The notes: a model not told the origin generated them from the letters alone. Shown: positions 1 through 9,083, numbered from the stretch's first letter. The stretch is DNA of 64,000 nucleotides from Geoanaerobacter pelophilus (GCF_018476885.1 NZ_JAHCVJ010000005.1:124001-188000), one strand, 5' to 3'. Program-made: numbers and translations.

Positions 1-41
1 AGGTAAGTGGTTGCCCATTCTATAAACCCGGAGAGATGCTG

Positions 42-851
42 ATGACATCTGGTTACACATTACGTGTGTCAGCTTTTCTTGTTGTGCTTGTGGTTGTCGC
101 ATTGTGGGAGTTTATCGCCCCGCGCCGGAGAATGCTGACTGGCAGACGGAAGCGGTGGTTTGCCAACCTTTCACTGGTTGTAATCGACAACGCAGTAGCA
201 AGGGTTCTCTTCCCTGTGATGCCGGTAGGAATGGCGTTCATTGCCAAAGAGAAGGGGTGGGGGCTTCTTAATTTTGTAGATTTTCCTTGGCTGGCAGAAG
301 TGGCCATCGCGGTTATTGTCTTGGATTTGGTGATCTACCTCCAGCATGTCGCGTTTCATTTCTTGCCTCTGCTCTGGCGGCTGCATCGAATGCATCATTC
401 TGATCTTGATCTCGATGTCACCAGCGGTAACAGATTCCATCCCTTGGAAATCATGATTTCACTGGTCCTTAAACTTGGGGTTGTTGCATTGATTGGGGTC
501 GATCCAGGTGCAGTTATTGCGTTTGAAGTCATTCTGAATTCATGTTCCATGTTCAGCCACGGTAATGTCAGGCTACCGATACCCATCGATCGCTACCTAA
601 GGCTGCTGATTGTGACTCCAGACATGCATAGGGTTCATCACTCTGTCATCCCTAGGGAAACCAACAGTAATTATGGTTTTTGCCTGACTTGGTGGGACAG
701 GCTCTTCAAGACTTACCGTGAGCAACCAGAAGCCGGACATGAAGCTATGTTGATTGGGCTTAAGGAGTTTCGGGACCCTGAACGGTTGCGGTTGCTGCAT
801 CTTCTTGTACAGCCGTTTGTGAATCGTAAAAGCGGTATGACCGTTGATTGA
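42..851 (+). CDS. Sterol desaturase / fatty acid hydroxylase family membrane protein
   Basis: Integral membrane di-iron oxygenase of the fatty acid hydroxylase superfamily, expected to hydroxylate or desaturate a lipid in the inner membrane. The histidine clusters that bind the two irons are visible: HVAFH, then HRMHHS about ten residues later, then MHRVHHS near residue 200. Hydrophobic helices lie in the N-terminal half and between the clusters. GGAG stands six bases before the second ATG (42), so that start is preferred over the ATG at 36, which abuts the ribosome site. The exact substrate cannot be read from sequence. No operon partner is apparent; the next gene is 150 bases away. Confidence 0.85.
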   Translation: MTSGYTLRVSAFLVVLVVVALWEFIAPRRRMLTGRRKRWFANLSLVVIDNAVARVLFPVMPVGMAFIAKEKGWGLLNFVDFPWLAEVAIAVIVLDLVIYLQHVAFHFLPLLWRLHRMHHSDLDLDVTSGNRFHPLEIMISLVLKLGVVALIGVDPGAVIAFEVILNSCSMFSHGNVRLPIPIDRYLRLLIVTPDMHRVHHSVIPRETNSNYGFCLTWWDRLFKTYREQPEAGHEAMLIGLKEFRDPERLRLLHLLVQPFVNRKSGMTVD

Positions 852-1000
852 TTATACAAACTGCGTCATCGGCCTTGGTTATGGTCTTCTCGTTTTGTCG
901 GTAGGACAGGACAAGCAATTTAATATTTTTTAAGTAAGTTTTAAGTTCAGAGTTTGATGGTAAAATTCATAAATCGAAGAACTTAATAAAGGAGAAAATT

Positions 1001-1759
1001 ATGTCTACTTTGCACGGAATCATAGGGACTCTGCTGGGGGTAGCAATTGTGGCGCTAAGCTCTCAGGACGTTATCGCCCAGACGGAGAAGGCTCCAAATG
1101 CTGAAAAACCGGGATTTGCGGCAAAAGGTCGTACCGGAATGAGCCTGGATATGCCGGACAAGCGGCTTAACCTGATGACAAGGAACTTGGGTTTGACCAA
1201 GGACCAACAACAAAAAATCCGGCCGATTCTGGAGGAAGAAGCTGCCCAGCTTAATGCTCTCAGGGGGAATGACAGCTACAACCGGGATGAACGCCGCGCT
1301 CAGTTGCAACAGTTAAACGAAGCGACATATGAGAAAATTAAGCCGTACCTTTCTCCGGATCAGCAAAAAAAACATGAATTGGCAAGACAGACAATAAAGG
1401 AGAATCGCTCCAAGCAAAGAGACACCAAGGCTCGACCGAAAATGACGGCCAACGACCCGGATAGCCGGCTTGCCCGTCTGACGCAGGACCTCGGACTTTC
1501 CAGTGAGCAGCAAGCGAAAATCAAGCCGATTCTCACTGAAGAATTTGCCCAGTTGGAGGAATTGCCGGGGAACGACACCCTGAACCGGGACCAGAGACGA
1601 GTGAAGTTGGAAGGATTGAATGACGCAACCTATGAAAAGATAAAACCGCTGCTTACTCCGGAGCAACAGAAAAAGTATAGTGAAATCAAGCAGAAAATAT
1701 CGGAGCGCCGCTCACTTAAGAAGGCAAAGTCCCCTGCACAAAATCCTGCTAAGCCGTGA
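1001..1759 (+). CDS. Periplasmic Spy/CpxP-like protein with an internal duplication
   Basis: A secreted protein of 252 residues. A signal peptide covers about residues 1-27 (hydrophobic core, cleavage near VIAQ). The rest is two copies of an ~85-residue helical unit, about residues 53-137 and 154-238. Each holds an LGL...DQQ/EQQ.KI.PIL segment, a GND..NRD.RR turn, and an ATYEKIKP.L(S/T)P(D/E)QQKK segment. The L-T-x-x-Q-style spacing and the charged helices resemble Spy/CpxP-type periplasmic chaperone or metal-stress proteins, but the assignment is by pattern only. A clear GGAG precedes the ATG, and a terminator follows the stop. Confidence 0.65.
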   Translation: MSTLHGIIGTLLGVAIVALSSQDVIAQTEKAPNAEKPGFAAKGRTGMSLDMPDKRLNLMTRNLGLTKDQQQKIRPILEEEAAQLNALRGNDSYNRDERRAQLQQLNEATYEKIKPYLSPDQQKKHELARQTIKENRSKQRDTKARPKMTANDPDSRLARLTQDLGLSSEQQAKIKPILTEEFAQLEELPGNDTLNRDQRRVKLEGLNDATYEKIKPLLTPEQQKKYSEIKQKISERRSLKKAKSPAQNPAKP

Positions 1760-1785
1760 CCCGTTGGGTTGAGCCCAAATAATTA

Positions 1786-1812
1786 GTGGGGCGGTAACGC
1801 CCCTCTTTATTA
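1786..1812 (+). terminator. Rho-independent terminator after the Spy-like gene
   Basis: GGGGCG-gtaa-CGCCCC stem-loop followed by TCTTTATT, 30 bases past the stop codon. A second small hairpin (TTGGG/CCCAA) lies just before it. Confidence 0.75.
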
Positions 1813-1913
1813 AAATGAGCAAAATATCAAATAAATAAAGATTTATAATCCCCTGTCGATATGTCTCCTTGAAGACAAAAAGTGGCGTTTTCGGTTCACG
1901 CTCAGGGGGAGTT

Positions 1914-2120
1914 ATGGGTAAGGGAAAAGTTATTTATCTCGATGAATACCGGAGGGCCAGACAATATAGAAGCCTGCTTGGGATGATCGAGCGCCATCTT
2001 GCAGAGGCTGGACTCCTTTGGGATGGATATTGTCTGCGCAACAGTGAGAATCAGGGGCTTGAAGATTGCTGGCAAGCGCCGGAGGCAGAAGAGTGGGCTG
2101 GGAATAAAGATTTGTCGTAA
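1914..2120 (+). CDS. Small hypothetical protein (68 aa)
   Basis: Not recognised. The ATG at 1914 is preceded by GGGGGAG and gives a 68-residue soluble protein beginning MGKGKVIYLDEYRRAR, rich in Arg and Glu. An in-frame TTG at 1869 would add 15 residues but has no ribosome site. It is followed 65 bases later by another small ORF on the same strand, so the two may be co-transcribed. No signal peptide or membrane segment is visible. Confidence 0.5.
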   Translation: MGKGKVIYLDEYRRARQYRSLLGMIERHLAEAGLLWDGYCLRNSENQGLEDCWQAPEAEEWAGNKDLS

Positions 2121-2185
2121 TAAGTGATTGCGGGGTGTCATATCAGGCAAAGCCTTTGGTAGACTTCGGAGACAAGGAGCAGGAG

Positions 2186-2380
2186 ATGGTAAATATCAGT
2201 AGAGCAGAAATCAGAACTTTGCGTACCTATGGCTATAACCTTAAAGGTGATAACTGGATGCGAGCACGTTCTACCCGAACCAAGGCAGCAGAAGGAGAGC
2301 AGGTTATTAAACTTGTCAATACCGATACTCTAGCAGTCATTTACCTTCCTGACGACCTTCTTGAGGGGAACTTCAGTTGA
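2186..2380 (+). CDS. Small hypothetical protein (64 aa)
   Basis: Not recognised. The ATG at 2186 follows GGAGCAGG and is preferred over a GTG at 2135. The product (MVNISRAEIRTLRTYGYN..., ending LPDDLLEGNFS) is a soluble alpha/beta-looking protein with no recognised motif. It sits 27 bases before the next gene on the same strand, so co-transcription with the helical-repeat protein is plausible. Confidence 0.5.
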   Translation: MVNISRAEIRTLRTYGYNLKGDNWMRARSTRTKAAEGEQVIKLVNTDTLAVIYLPDDLLEGNFS

Positions 2381-2407
2381 TTAAGTTCTCCTCTTGGTGA
2401 AGGCAGC

Positions 2408-3211
2408 ATGCTTAATGAAGAAAATAATTCATTGGTGTTGGACCGTGACGTCGTTGCACGTTTGAAGGACGCCATGCAGGCCGGCCCTGACGAGCTTTTG
2501 ACTTTTTTGCAGGATCCTGCTGCAGATATTGTGAAGGCGGCCATTCGGAACCCGCTGATCAATGAGTCACATGTCCTAACCTTACTGAAGGGACGAGACC
2601 TGCATGAAGACATCTTGCGGGCAATCTGGAACTCGCGGATTGCCAAAGATAATCATCCTATAAAGGTCGCAATTGCCCATCATCCCGCCACTTCTGCAGC
2701 GCACCTTTCTGAAGTCCTTCCTTTCCTTTATTTATTCGACCTTGCGACGCTTTGTGCTTTGCCGGGTATCGCGCATGACCAGAAAATAGCCGCAGAACGG
2801 GCGATTATTCGGCGATTGCCGACAACGCCGCTTGGCAACAAGATCGCGCTTGCTCACAGGGCAACTGCCGCAGTGGTCGAGCAGCTGCTGAAAGAGGCTG
2901 ATTCAAGAGTCATGGCGGCATGTCTGGATAACACTCAATTGAAAGAGGGAATGCTTTTCCAGTTCCTGAGGAGTGCTGCGTCAACACCGGAAACCATTTC
3001 GATGATAGCTCGCCACCCCCGCTGGAAGAATATGCCGAGCTTGAAGCATGCAATACTGACTAATCCCAAAACGCCGTTGATATGGTTTACTCAATGGCTT
3101 AAAGACCTCAAGTTTACGGAAATTCGTAATATCTATAACTCTCAAAGGCTCAGTCAGGTGCAGAGACGCGAGGTCCAAACAGAGCTCAAACGTAGGGGCG
3201 GTAGCCGATAA
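2408..3211 (+). CDS. HEAT-like helical repeat protein, function unknown
   Basis: A 267-residue, nearly all-helical soluble protein. Short helical pairs recur with motifs of the type 'I..NP.....V..LL' (AAIRNPLINESHVLTLLK, VAIAHHPATSAAHLSEVL, ISMIARHPRWKNMPSL, AILTNPKTPLIWF). This pattern resembles the leucine/HEAT-type repeats found in many deltaproteobacterial hypothetical proteins and would suit a protein-binding scaffold. There is no signal peptide. The gene is convergent with the NlpC/P60 gene, with ten bases between stops. Confidence 0.6.
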   Translation: MLNEENNSLVLDRDVVARLKDAMQAGPDELLTFLQDPAADIVKAAIRNPLINESHVLTLLKGRDLHEDILRAIWNSRIAKDNHPIKVAIAHHPATSAAHLSEVLPFLYLFDLATLCALPGIAHDQKIAAERAIIRRLPTTPLGNKIALAHRATAAVVEQLLKEADSRVMAACLDNTQLKEGMLFQFLRSAASTPETISMIARHPRWKNMPSLKHAILTNPKTPLIWFTQWLKDLKFTEIRNIYNSQRLSQVQRREVQTELKRRGGSR

Positions 3212-3220
3212 CCGCCAGGA

Positions 3221-4117
3221 TTAGGGCTCAATCCATCTCCGTACAACAAAGCTGTTCTTCAGCTCTCCCCCTTTTGCTTCAATGCTATTCACCGGTTTAC
3301 GGTTGCGCAGTATTTCTGAGAGCCTTTTGTGCAAAGGCCTGATTACTACCCCGCTTTTTCTGCCGTCACAATACAACCTGCTCTCAATAACTTCTCCATG
3401 GTCCAGGGCAATGAGAACATGACCTGGCCAGACAATAAGGTCCAACGGTCTTAGCTTCCGCACAATTGTTCCCAGGTCAAGTCCTTCTATGGCAACTGAC
3501 TTGCCATAGGCAACCAATTCACTGGTGTTGCGAGGGGTCCAGCCATTTGAGGCCTCGTAAAGCAGTCCTGAGCAATCCAGGCCGGCAAACGAAACCTTCT
3601 TCCCACTCTTTAAAGATAAAGAGCGGTTTCCTGTTGAATAAAGGTCTGCAAGTTTGGGAATGCCTTGTTTTACATTGCCACCCCAGACATATTCCACGCC
3701 TGCAGAGTTTCTCAGTCTCTGTATGATTTCCTTCTTTGGGGAAAGGGCTGCTCGCCGGGGAGAGGGGGGGGCAATGGTCGTGCTGACAAAACGACTGTCA
3801 ATAAACAGCCCGTTAGCTGGAGCATGGGGGTAATCGCCTGTTGTTACCCTGTAGATGACGGTTGTGCCGGTATTGATCTCTTGCTGGATTGCAAATACTG
3901 TCCCAGGAAGAGCAATAAATTCGAGTTCCCGAACTTGGCCGCAATTATCGGTTTTGGGATTATTCCCCTGGGCATTCGCAAAAATGTCATTGAAGCCAGG
4001 AGTATTGAGGACCGGTGTCGGAGATTCTGCAATTGCAAATCGCTGCGTTGTTTCCTGGGCTTGCAGGGTCAGAGGTAAAAGCACTAACAGAATTATTCGG
4101 ATGACTAAATTCACCAT
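3221..4117 (-). CDS. NlpC/P60-type cysteine peptidase (cell-wall hydrolase), exported
   Basis: Peptidoglycan endopeptidase of the NlpC/P60 class. The chosen ATG at 4117 overlaps the stop of the upstream gene by seven bases and begins directly with a signal peptide (MVNLVIRIILLVLLPLTLQAQ). The long open frame above it encodes no plausible extension. The catalytic domain starts at about residue 145 with VEYVWGG. The nucleophile Cys is in GLDCSGLLYEA and the His in WPGHVLIALD. An N-terminal ~100-residue SH3-like region is likely. Co-transcription with the DUF3147-like gene is suggested by the overlap. Confidence 0.8.
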   Translation of the reverse strand: MVNLVIRIILLVLLPLTLQAQETTQRFAIAESPTPVLNTPGFNDIFANAQGNNPKTDNCGQVRELEFIALPGTVFAIQQEINTGTTVIYRVTTGDYPHAPANGLFIDSRFVSTTIAPPSPRRAALSPKKEIIQRLRNSAGVEYVWGGNVKQGIPKLADLYSTGNRSLSLKSGKKVSFAGLDCSGLLYEASNGWTPRNTSELVAYGKSVAIEGLDLGTIVRKLRPLDLIVWPGHVLIALDHGEVIESRLYCDGRKSGVVIRPLHKRLSEILRNRKPVNSIEAKGGELKNSFVVRRWIEP

Positions 4118-4446
4118 TTCAGCAACCACTGGAGAAGTGCCGCAGTGGAGAGCCAGACAACAAAGGACACAGAGAGGGTAGTATTCAATGAAAGGCCTCT
4201 TTTTAAAAAAATCATGGTCGAGCCAAAGAAGAGAGCAGTCGGCACGATCCCCCAAAGAACGCCGCGGGTATAATCAGTCAACAACCCATTGTCTGAAGGC
4301 TTTTCTGCGTGGAGCCACAAAAGGACTGCCAGCGTTGTGATCGGCATCGTTGCCACGAGACCGGCGACAGAGGGTAATTTTTTTCCAAGTTGGACACAGC
4401 CGATTATCACGATGTTGGTGACAATCAGTTTTATGACAAATGGCAT
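4111..4446 (-). CDS. DUF3147-like small membrane protein
   Basis: A 111-residue protein with about four transmembrane helices (IKLIVTNIVIIGCVQLG; VAGLVATMPITTLAVLLWL; GVLWGIVPTALFFGSTMIFL; VSFVVWLSTAALLQWLL). Topology and the GLVATMPITT segment resemble the DUF3147 family, whose function is unknown. The ATG at 4446 has GGAG seven bases upstream. Its stop overlaps the start of the NlpC/P60 gene, so the pair is probably translated together. Confidence 0.65.
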   Translation of the reverse strand: MPFVIKLIVTNIVIIGCVQLGKKLPSVAGLVATMPITTLAVLLWLHAEKPSDNGLLTDYTRGVLWGIVPTALFFGSTMIFLKRGLSLNTTLSVSFVVWLSTAALLQWLLKW

Positions 4447-4550
4447 TCTCGCTCCGTTTGCTCCCTCAGAGTACAATTCCTAACCGCCTGCGGCGAGAAG
4501 AGGGCTGTGCATTAATAAGATACGCGCTGCTTGAGACCGTACATTCTGAC

Positions 4551-4581
4551 AAAAAAAGGGCGCAGGCATGAGTCCTGCGCC
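4551..4581 (-). terminator. Terminator after htpX
   Basis: On the minus strand, GGCGCAGG-N7-CCTGCGCC is followed by a run of seven T, 20 bases beyond the htpX stop codon. Confidence 0.85.
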
Positions 4582-4601
4582 TGGGGAAACGGTATTGCGG
4601 G

Positions 4602-5450
4602 TCAGCGCGGACGGTAGACCATGGTCTCCAGCCTTCTGACCCGCTCTTCAATTGGTGGGTGGGTTGAAAACATCGACATCAAACCTCCCCCGGTCAAGGG
4701 GTTTACGATAAACATATGAGCTGAGGCAGGGTTTGCATCCATGGGGATCTGTTGATTGGCCATATGCAGCTTTCTTAGCGCTGCTGCCAGGTAGAGCGGA
4801 TTATGAGAGAGTTCGGCTCCTCCCCGGTCAGCTTCATACTCTCTGGCGCGGGAGATCGCCATTTGAATAAGCATTGCTGCTATTGGCGCCAGTATTGCCA
4901 TGAGGAGCATACTGAACCCGCCTCCCTCTTCGTCACGATCGCGGCCTCCTCCAAAAATGGCTGCCCATTGCGCCATGTTGGCCAGATAGGTTATGGCGCC
5001 GGCAAAGGTTGCCGCAATGCTCTGGATGAGGATGTCGCGATGTTTGACATGGGAGAGTTCATGAGCCATCACTCCCATAAGCTCTTCACGGGTCAGGATT
5101 CTCATGATCCCGGTTGTTGCTGCAACTGCCGCGTGTTCAGGGTTGCGACCGGTGGCAAAGGCGTTGGGGGTAGGTGAGTCGATCAAATAAACTTTAGGCA
5201 GCGGCATTCCTGCTTGTATGGCGAGTTGCCTGACGATGCTCACGAGATCAGGTGCTTCGGCTTCCTCAACCTGGCGGGCACCGTACATTGTCAAGACTAT
5301 CTTGTCCGAGAACCAGTAGCTGACGAAGTTCATTACGGTAGCCATGATCAAGGCAAAGGCCATCCCATTCTTGCCGCCAATGGCACCCCCTGCAATTACG
5401 AGAAGCGTCGTCATCAGGGCCATAAGAAATGTCGTTCTCAGTGCGTTCAT
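4602..5450 (-). CDS. htpX: HtpX family membrane zinc metalloprotease
   Basis: Heat-shock-type M48 protease of the inner membrane that degrades damaged membrane proteins. The zinc motif is HELSHVKH (HExxH), and the third ligand is in the [13 protein letters not shown] segment. Two N-terminal helices ([21 protein letters not shown] and a following [20 protein letters not shown]) and two central helices give the usual four-helix topology. At 282 residues the length is normal. GGGGAG seven bases before the ATG at 5450 decides the start. A promoter with TTGATG-N17-TATACT lies 50-80 bases upstream. Confidence 0.93.
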   Translation of the reverse strand: MNALRTTFLMALMTTLLVIAGGAIGGKNGMAFALIMATVMNFVSYWFSDKIVLTMYGARQVEEAEAPDLVSIVRQLAIQAGMPLPKVYLIDSPTPNAFATGRNPEHAAVAATTGIMRILTREELMGVMAHELSHVKHRDILIQSIAATFAGAITYLANMAQWAAIFGGGRDRDEEGGGFSMLLMAILAPIAAMLIQMAISRAREYEADRGGAELSHNPLYLAAALRKLHMANQQIPMDANPASAHMFIVNPLTGGGLMSMFSTHPPIEERVRRLETMVYRPR

Positions 5451-5499
5451 AAAATATCTCCCCAATAAATCAACGGCTTGCTGTCTTTTTCATATATAA

Positions 5500-5528
5500 A
5501 GTATAGTCACAGCCCTGTAAAACATCAA
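5500..5528 (-). promoter_or_regulatory. Sigma-70-type promoter for htpX
   Basis: Minus strand: -35 TTGATG (5528-5523), 17-base spacer, -10 TATACT (5505-5500). Visual match only. Confidence 0.5.
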
Positions 5529-5595
5529 TAGTGGAAGTCACTTCCGGTTTTTGAGCAAATCTCAAATGTGTTTGTCTGGTTTTCTGCGTTAAAGC

Positions 5596-5623
5596 TTGAC
5601 AGCCACCTCCTTCGCATTAAAGT
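5596..5623 (+). promoter_or_regulatory. Candidate promoter for cardiolipin synthase gene
   Basis: TTGACA at 5596-5601, 16-base spacer, TAAAGT at 5618-5623, in the divergent region between htpX and cls. The -35 is perfect and the -10 is weak. Confidence 0.45.
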
Positions 5624-5683
5624 AAACAGATAAAAATGGAACAGCTTGATAACTTGACAATGTCCTAATTAAGCATCGAGGCT

Positions 5684-7117
5684 ATGGATCATTTTTTCTG
5701 GAGCATCCTGATTGGAGCTGTTGCTTTCCTGTCCTTGGCCGGAGGGGTTCATGCGCTTCTGTTCAAGCGGGATCCTCGCTCCGCACTGGGGTGGATAGTC
5801 GTTTGTCTGACCCTACCCATTGCCGGATCAGTTTTCTACTGGGCAATGGGGGTGAACCGCATCCATCGGAAGGCACGGCAGTGGCTTGAAAGTGGCCGGC
5901 GCGTTGCCGGTTGGGACCGGTTTGCCAGTACTCCGCAAATCCCCAGGGCATTTGCTCTTCCTGAAAACGCCAAGCATTTGAGTGAACTTATGACCCTCGC
6001 AGACCGGGTTGTTATTGCACCGCTCATTGAAGGGAACCGGCTTACCCCTCTTGTTAACGGCGATGCGGCCTATCCTGCGATGCTGGAGGCCATTCGCACT
6101 GCCCAAAAGTCAGTTCACATTTCAACATATATTTTCGATGCCGACAGTGTCGGGCGTTCCTTTGTTGAGGCTCTTATCGATGTTGCCTCAAGAGGGGTGG
6201 ATGTCAGGCTGATTGTGGACAGTCTGGGGGAAAAATATTCACGACCGCTTGTAAGGGATTTTTTTCAGGGGTCAAAGGTGCAGGTGGGGCGGTTTCTTCC
6301 GCTACGATACGGTGGTTATGTAAACCTTCGCACCCACAGAAAAATCCTTGTTGTGGATGGCTCTGTTGCCTTTACCGGAGGGATGAACATCGGCGGGCGG
6401 CATATGGTTGCAAATCCTGTTTGCCGTCAGCCTGTGGTGGACATGCATTTTAAGGTGGAAGGCCCTATTGTTGCTTATTTACAAAGGGTTTTCCTCGAAG
6501 ACTGGTACTTTGTAGCAAAGGAGCTGGTTAGTGCGCCTGTTTATTTCCCAAAGCTTGAAGTCAAAGGCAATGCACTGGTTCGCTCGGTAAGTGACGGACC
6601 GGATAAAGAGTTTCGTAAACTCCTCTGGCTTATTTTGGGCGGGTTGTCATGTGCACGGCAGAGTGTGCGCATAATGACACCGTATTTCATTCCTGACCGG
6701 CCTTTGATCTCTGCACTGGTAACTGCGGCAATGCGCGGGGTAGAGGTCACGCTTGTGCTGCCCGAAAAGAATAACCTCCCATTTGTCCATTGGGCAAGTA
6801 AGGCCTATCTATGGGAGATTCTCCAACACGGGGTGAAGATTTATTATCAGCCCGCTCCGTTTGTTCACACCAAACTTTTTCTGATCGACGATATCTGGGC
6901 GCTCATCGGATCGGCAAACCTCGATCCTCGAAGTCTGAGGCTTAACTTCGAACTGAACCTTGAGGTGTACGACACCGAATTCGCGTCAATATTAGTCGCT
7001 CACTTTGCTGATGCCATTGCTGTCTCGCGCGAGGTGACCCTTGCTGAGGTCGATGGCCGCCCGCTTAGAGAAAAGATCCGGGACTGTGCAGCAAAACTGT
7101 TCTCACCTTATCTTTAG
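5684..7117 (+). CDS. cls: Cardiolipin synthase (phospholipase D family)
   Basis: Makes cardiolipin from phosphatidylglycerol in the inner membrane. Two N-terminal helices (about residues 5-55, including LGWIVVCLTLPIAGSVFYW) are followed by two PLD domains. The first HKD motif is HRKILVVDGSVAFTGGMNIG (about residues 217-236). The second is HTKLFLIDDIWALIGSANLD (about residues 396-415). The 477-residue length and N-terminal anchors match ClsA-type enzymes. The ribosome site is weak (GAGG). The gene is monocistronic and convergent with the epimerase gene. Confidence 0.92.
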   Translation: MDHFFWSILIGAVAFLSLAGGVHALLFKRDPRSALGWIVVCLTLPIAGSVFYWAMGVNRIHRKARQWLESGRRVAGWDRFASTPQIPRAFALPENAKHLSELMTLADRVVIAPLIEGNRLTPLVNGDAAYPAMLEAIRTAQKSVHISTYIFDADSVGRSFVEALIDVASRGVDVRLIVDSLGEKYSRPLVRDFFQGSKVQVGRFLPLRYGGYVNLRTHRKILVVDGSVAFTGGMNIGGRHMVANPVCRQPVVDMHFKVEGPIVAYLQRVFLEDWYFVAKELVSAPVYFPKLEVKGNALVRSVSDGPDKEFRKLLWLILGGLSCARQSVRIMTPYFIPDRPLISALVTAAMRGVEVTLVLPEKNNLPFVHWASKAYLWEILQHGVKIYYQPAPFVHTKLFLIDDIWALIGSANLDPRSLRLNFELNLEVYDTEFASILVAHFADAIAVSREVTLAEVDGRPLREKIRDCAAKLFSPYL

Positions 7118-7127
7118 TGGCCACGCT

Positions 7128-7898
7128 TCAGGCGAGCCTATCTCTAAGCCGGTCCAGCGCCAGTTCCACTTTTGCTCTGTCATGAGCCTCTATTGTATAA
7201 ATTGAGCCTGGTGCGTATTGTTTCATGAGCCTGAAGTAAAGCTCGAAATCAATGTTGCCGTCACCGATCGGGAAATGATCATCCCGCAAACCATTATTGT
7301 CATGGACATGCACATGGGCGATATAGGGGCCGAGCACCGAGAACCACTCCTCCATCCCGATAGTCTTGAAGAGGTTCCAGTGGCCGACATCAAAGCAGTG
7401 CCTGAATGATGGTGAGTCCATTGCATCAAGCAGACCTTTTAGCGTCGACGGTTCAGTTTCGAAGATGTTTTCAACGGTGATGGTAGTGCCGATTTGCACG
7501 CCGCGTTCCAGAACCGGTTTAAACGTTTCCATGCAGTACCCAAGCCATTCTTCCTGACTCTCGCCTTGCCGCCAGCGATCATACCCTGGATGAAAGACCA
7601 TTGAAACCGGTTTGAGGATCTTGGCTGCATCCATTACCTGGCTGAAACGGTGCGCGGTTGCTCGCCGGATCATCGGCTCCGGCGACCCTGGATTCAGGTC
7701 CATGAACGGAGCATGGATGGTGCATAAGATCCCACCGGACTTCAGCGCATCGGCAAAGCTTGCAAGTTCTTCGACAACTAGGGTATCCAAAGCTTCTGCA
7801 TTGAAAAAAATCTCCGGGGAAATATTTTTCTCCAGGATATATTCCAGGTAGTTGCCGAGGTAGCGATAAGGGAGGTGTGCAAATATTTGGTTTTTCAT
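7128..7898 (-). CDS. Sugar phosphate isomerase/epimerase-like TIM-barrel protein
   Basis: A 256-residue xylose-isomerase-like TIM barrel (AP endonuclease 2 superfamily). Metal-site style segments are visible: HAPFMDL, VFHPGYD, ITVENIFE, FDVGHWNLF and HVHDNNGLRDDHFPIGDGNIDF near the C-terminus, ending with YTIEAHD. Members act on small sugars or as inosose-type isomerases; the substrate is not determined here. The start has a GGACGGA ribosome-like sequence just upstream. It is 46 bases downstream of the K+ channel gene on the same strand. Confidence 0.7.
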   Translation of the reverse strand: MKNQIFAHLPYRYLGNYLEYILEKNISPEIFFNAEALDTLVVEELASFADALKSGGILCTIHAPFMDLNPGSPEPMIRRATAHRFSQVMDAAKILKPVSMVFHPGYDRWRQGESQEEWLGYCMETFKPVLERGVQIGTTITVENIFETEPSTLKGLLDAMDSPSFRHCFDVGHWNLFKTIGMEEWFSVLGPYIAHVHVHDNNGLRDDHFPIGDGNIDFELYFRLMKQYAPGSIYTIEAHDRAKVELALDRLRDRLA

Positions 7899-7944
7899 AA
7901 TCCGTCCATAATTTTTAGTGTTTCAGAATTAAGATAGGTGGCCG

Positions 7945-8949
7945 TTAGCCAGGAGAGGCAATCAGCTGCTCCAGTTTGTCAATGGCGCCGGGTTCCCCTA
8001 AGATTATCAGGGTATCGCTCTCCTCCAATTTGGTGTGGGAATGAGGGTTGAATACCATTTTCCCGTCAGTCTTTTTTACGCCGATTATAATCACTCCTGT
8101 TTCCTTGCGGAATCCGCAGCTAACCAGGGTCTCACCGGCAAATCTCGATTTTTCAGGGATTTCGATCTCTTCCATTTGCAGGTCAAGATGTTCTCTGCCT
8201 GTTGCAATTTCAATGAAATCGACCACATTCGGTCGCAGGATCGCCTGGGCCATCCTGCTGCCGCCTATATGGTACGGCGAAACTACCTTGTTTGCCCCTG
8301 CCCTTTTCAGTTTTATTTCCGAGCCCTCTTCCCCTGATCTCGCCAGGATATAAAGATCTGGATTAAGTCCGCGAGCTGTAAGGGTTATGTAGACATTCTC
8401 CGTGTCTGAAGTAACCACAGAAATCAGCCCTTTAGCTCTCTTGATGCCGGCCCGGAGCAGGGTCTCGTCATCAGTGGAGTCGCCATGCAGGTATAGATAT
8501 CCTTCGTCTTTTATCTTATCGATGATCTCGCTATTTTTTTCGACAACAACAAAAGGGAGCGGTTTAGCGGCGAATTCCCGGCAGATAAGTGAGCCCATCC
8601 TGCCATAGCCGCAGATGATGTAGTGGTCCGAAAGTGCTTCAATCATCTTTTCCACTTTTTTCCTCCCGATGATCCTCTGGAATTGCCCTTCAAACATGAT
8701 CTGGGCAAGGCTTCCTACGATATACCCCAAAACGCTGACTCCGAATATGACAAGTACTATGGTGAACACTTTCCCAGGGTCGCTCAGTTCATGGACCTCC
8801 CTGAACCCTACAGTGCCAAGGGTGATTATGGTCATGTATAGGGCATCAAGAAAACGCCAGTTTTCTATCGACATGTATCCGAATACTCCGACTGACACGA
8901 GAGCCACGAGTACTGAAAAAGATATTTTAAGATGTCGAACTGGATCCAT
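7945..8949 (-). CDS. Two-helix potassium channel with RCK (TrkA-N/TrkA-C) domains
   Basis: An inner-membrane ion channel of MthK-like layout, 334 residues. Transmembrane helix 1 lies at about residues 8-28, the pore helix and filter TLGTVGF at about 42-49, helix 2 at about 62-85, an RCK N-domain with the GxGxxG dinucleotide motif (ICGYGRMG) at about 114, and a TrkA-C domain at 245-330. The filter TVGF replaces the commoner TVGYGD. AGGAG precedes the ATG. Gating by a bound nucleotide or ion is expected from the family but not shown. Confidence 0.85.
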   Translation of the reverse strand: MDPVRHLKISFSVLVALVSVGVFGYMSIENWRFLDALYMTIITLGTVGFREVHELSDPGKVFTIVLVIFGVSVLGYIVGSLAQIMFEGQFQRIIGRKKVEKMIEALSDHYIICGYGRMGSLICREFAAKPLPFVVVEKNSEIIDKIKDEGYLYLHGDSTDDETLLRAGIKRAKGLISVVTSDTENVYITLTARGLNPDLYILARSGEEGSEIKLKRAGANKVVSPYHIGGSRMAQAILRPNVVDFIEIATGREHLDLQMEEIEIPEKSRFAGETLVSCGFRKETGVIIIGVKKTDGKMVFNPHSHTKLEESDTLIILGEPGAIDKLEQLIASPG

Positions 8950-9055
8950 TGCCTACTCCTTCCGGCAAAGCTTACTATCGCATATGACAAAATGCAAGCC
9001 GCAGAGATCAAAGAGAAAAAGACGAACCGCTTTGTTGTTAGCAAAAAGAGAGGTC

Positions 9056-9083
9056 TTGACTTTTTAAGTATACTGTATACAAT
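9056..9083 (+). promoter_or_regulatory. GntR-gene promoter overlapped by a palindromic operator candidate
   Basis: -35 TTGACT (9056-9061), 16-base spacer, -10 TACAAT (9078-9083). The 13-base palindrome GTATACTGTATAC (9068-9080) occupies the spacer and enters the -10 element. GTATAC-type dyads are common targets of FCD-class GntR repressors, so autoregulation is likely (inference). Confidence 0.55.
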
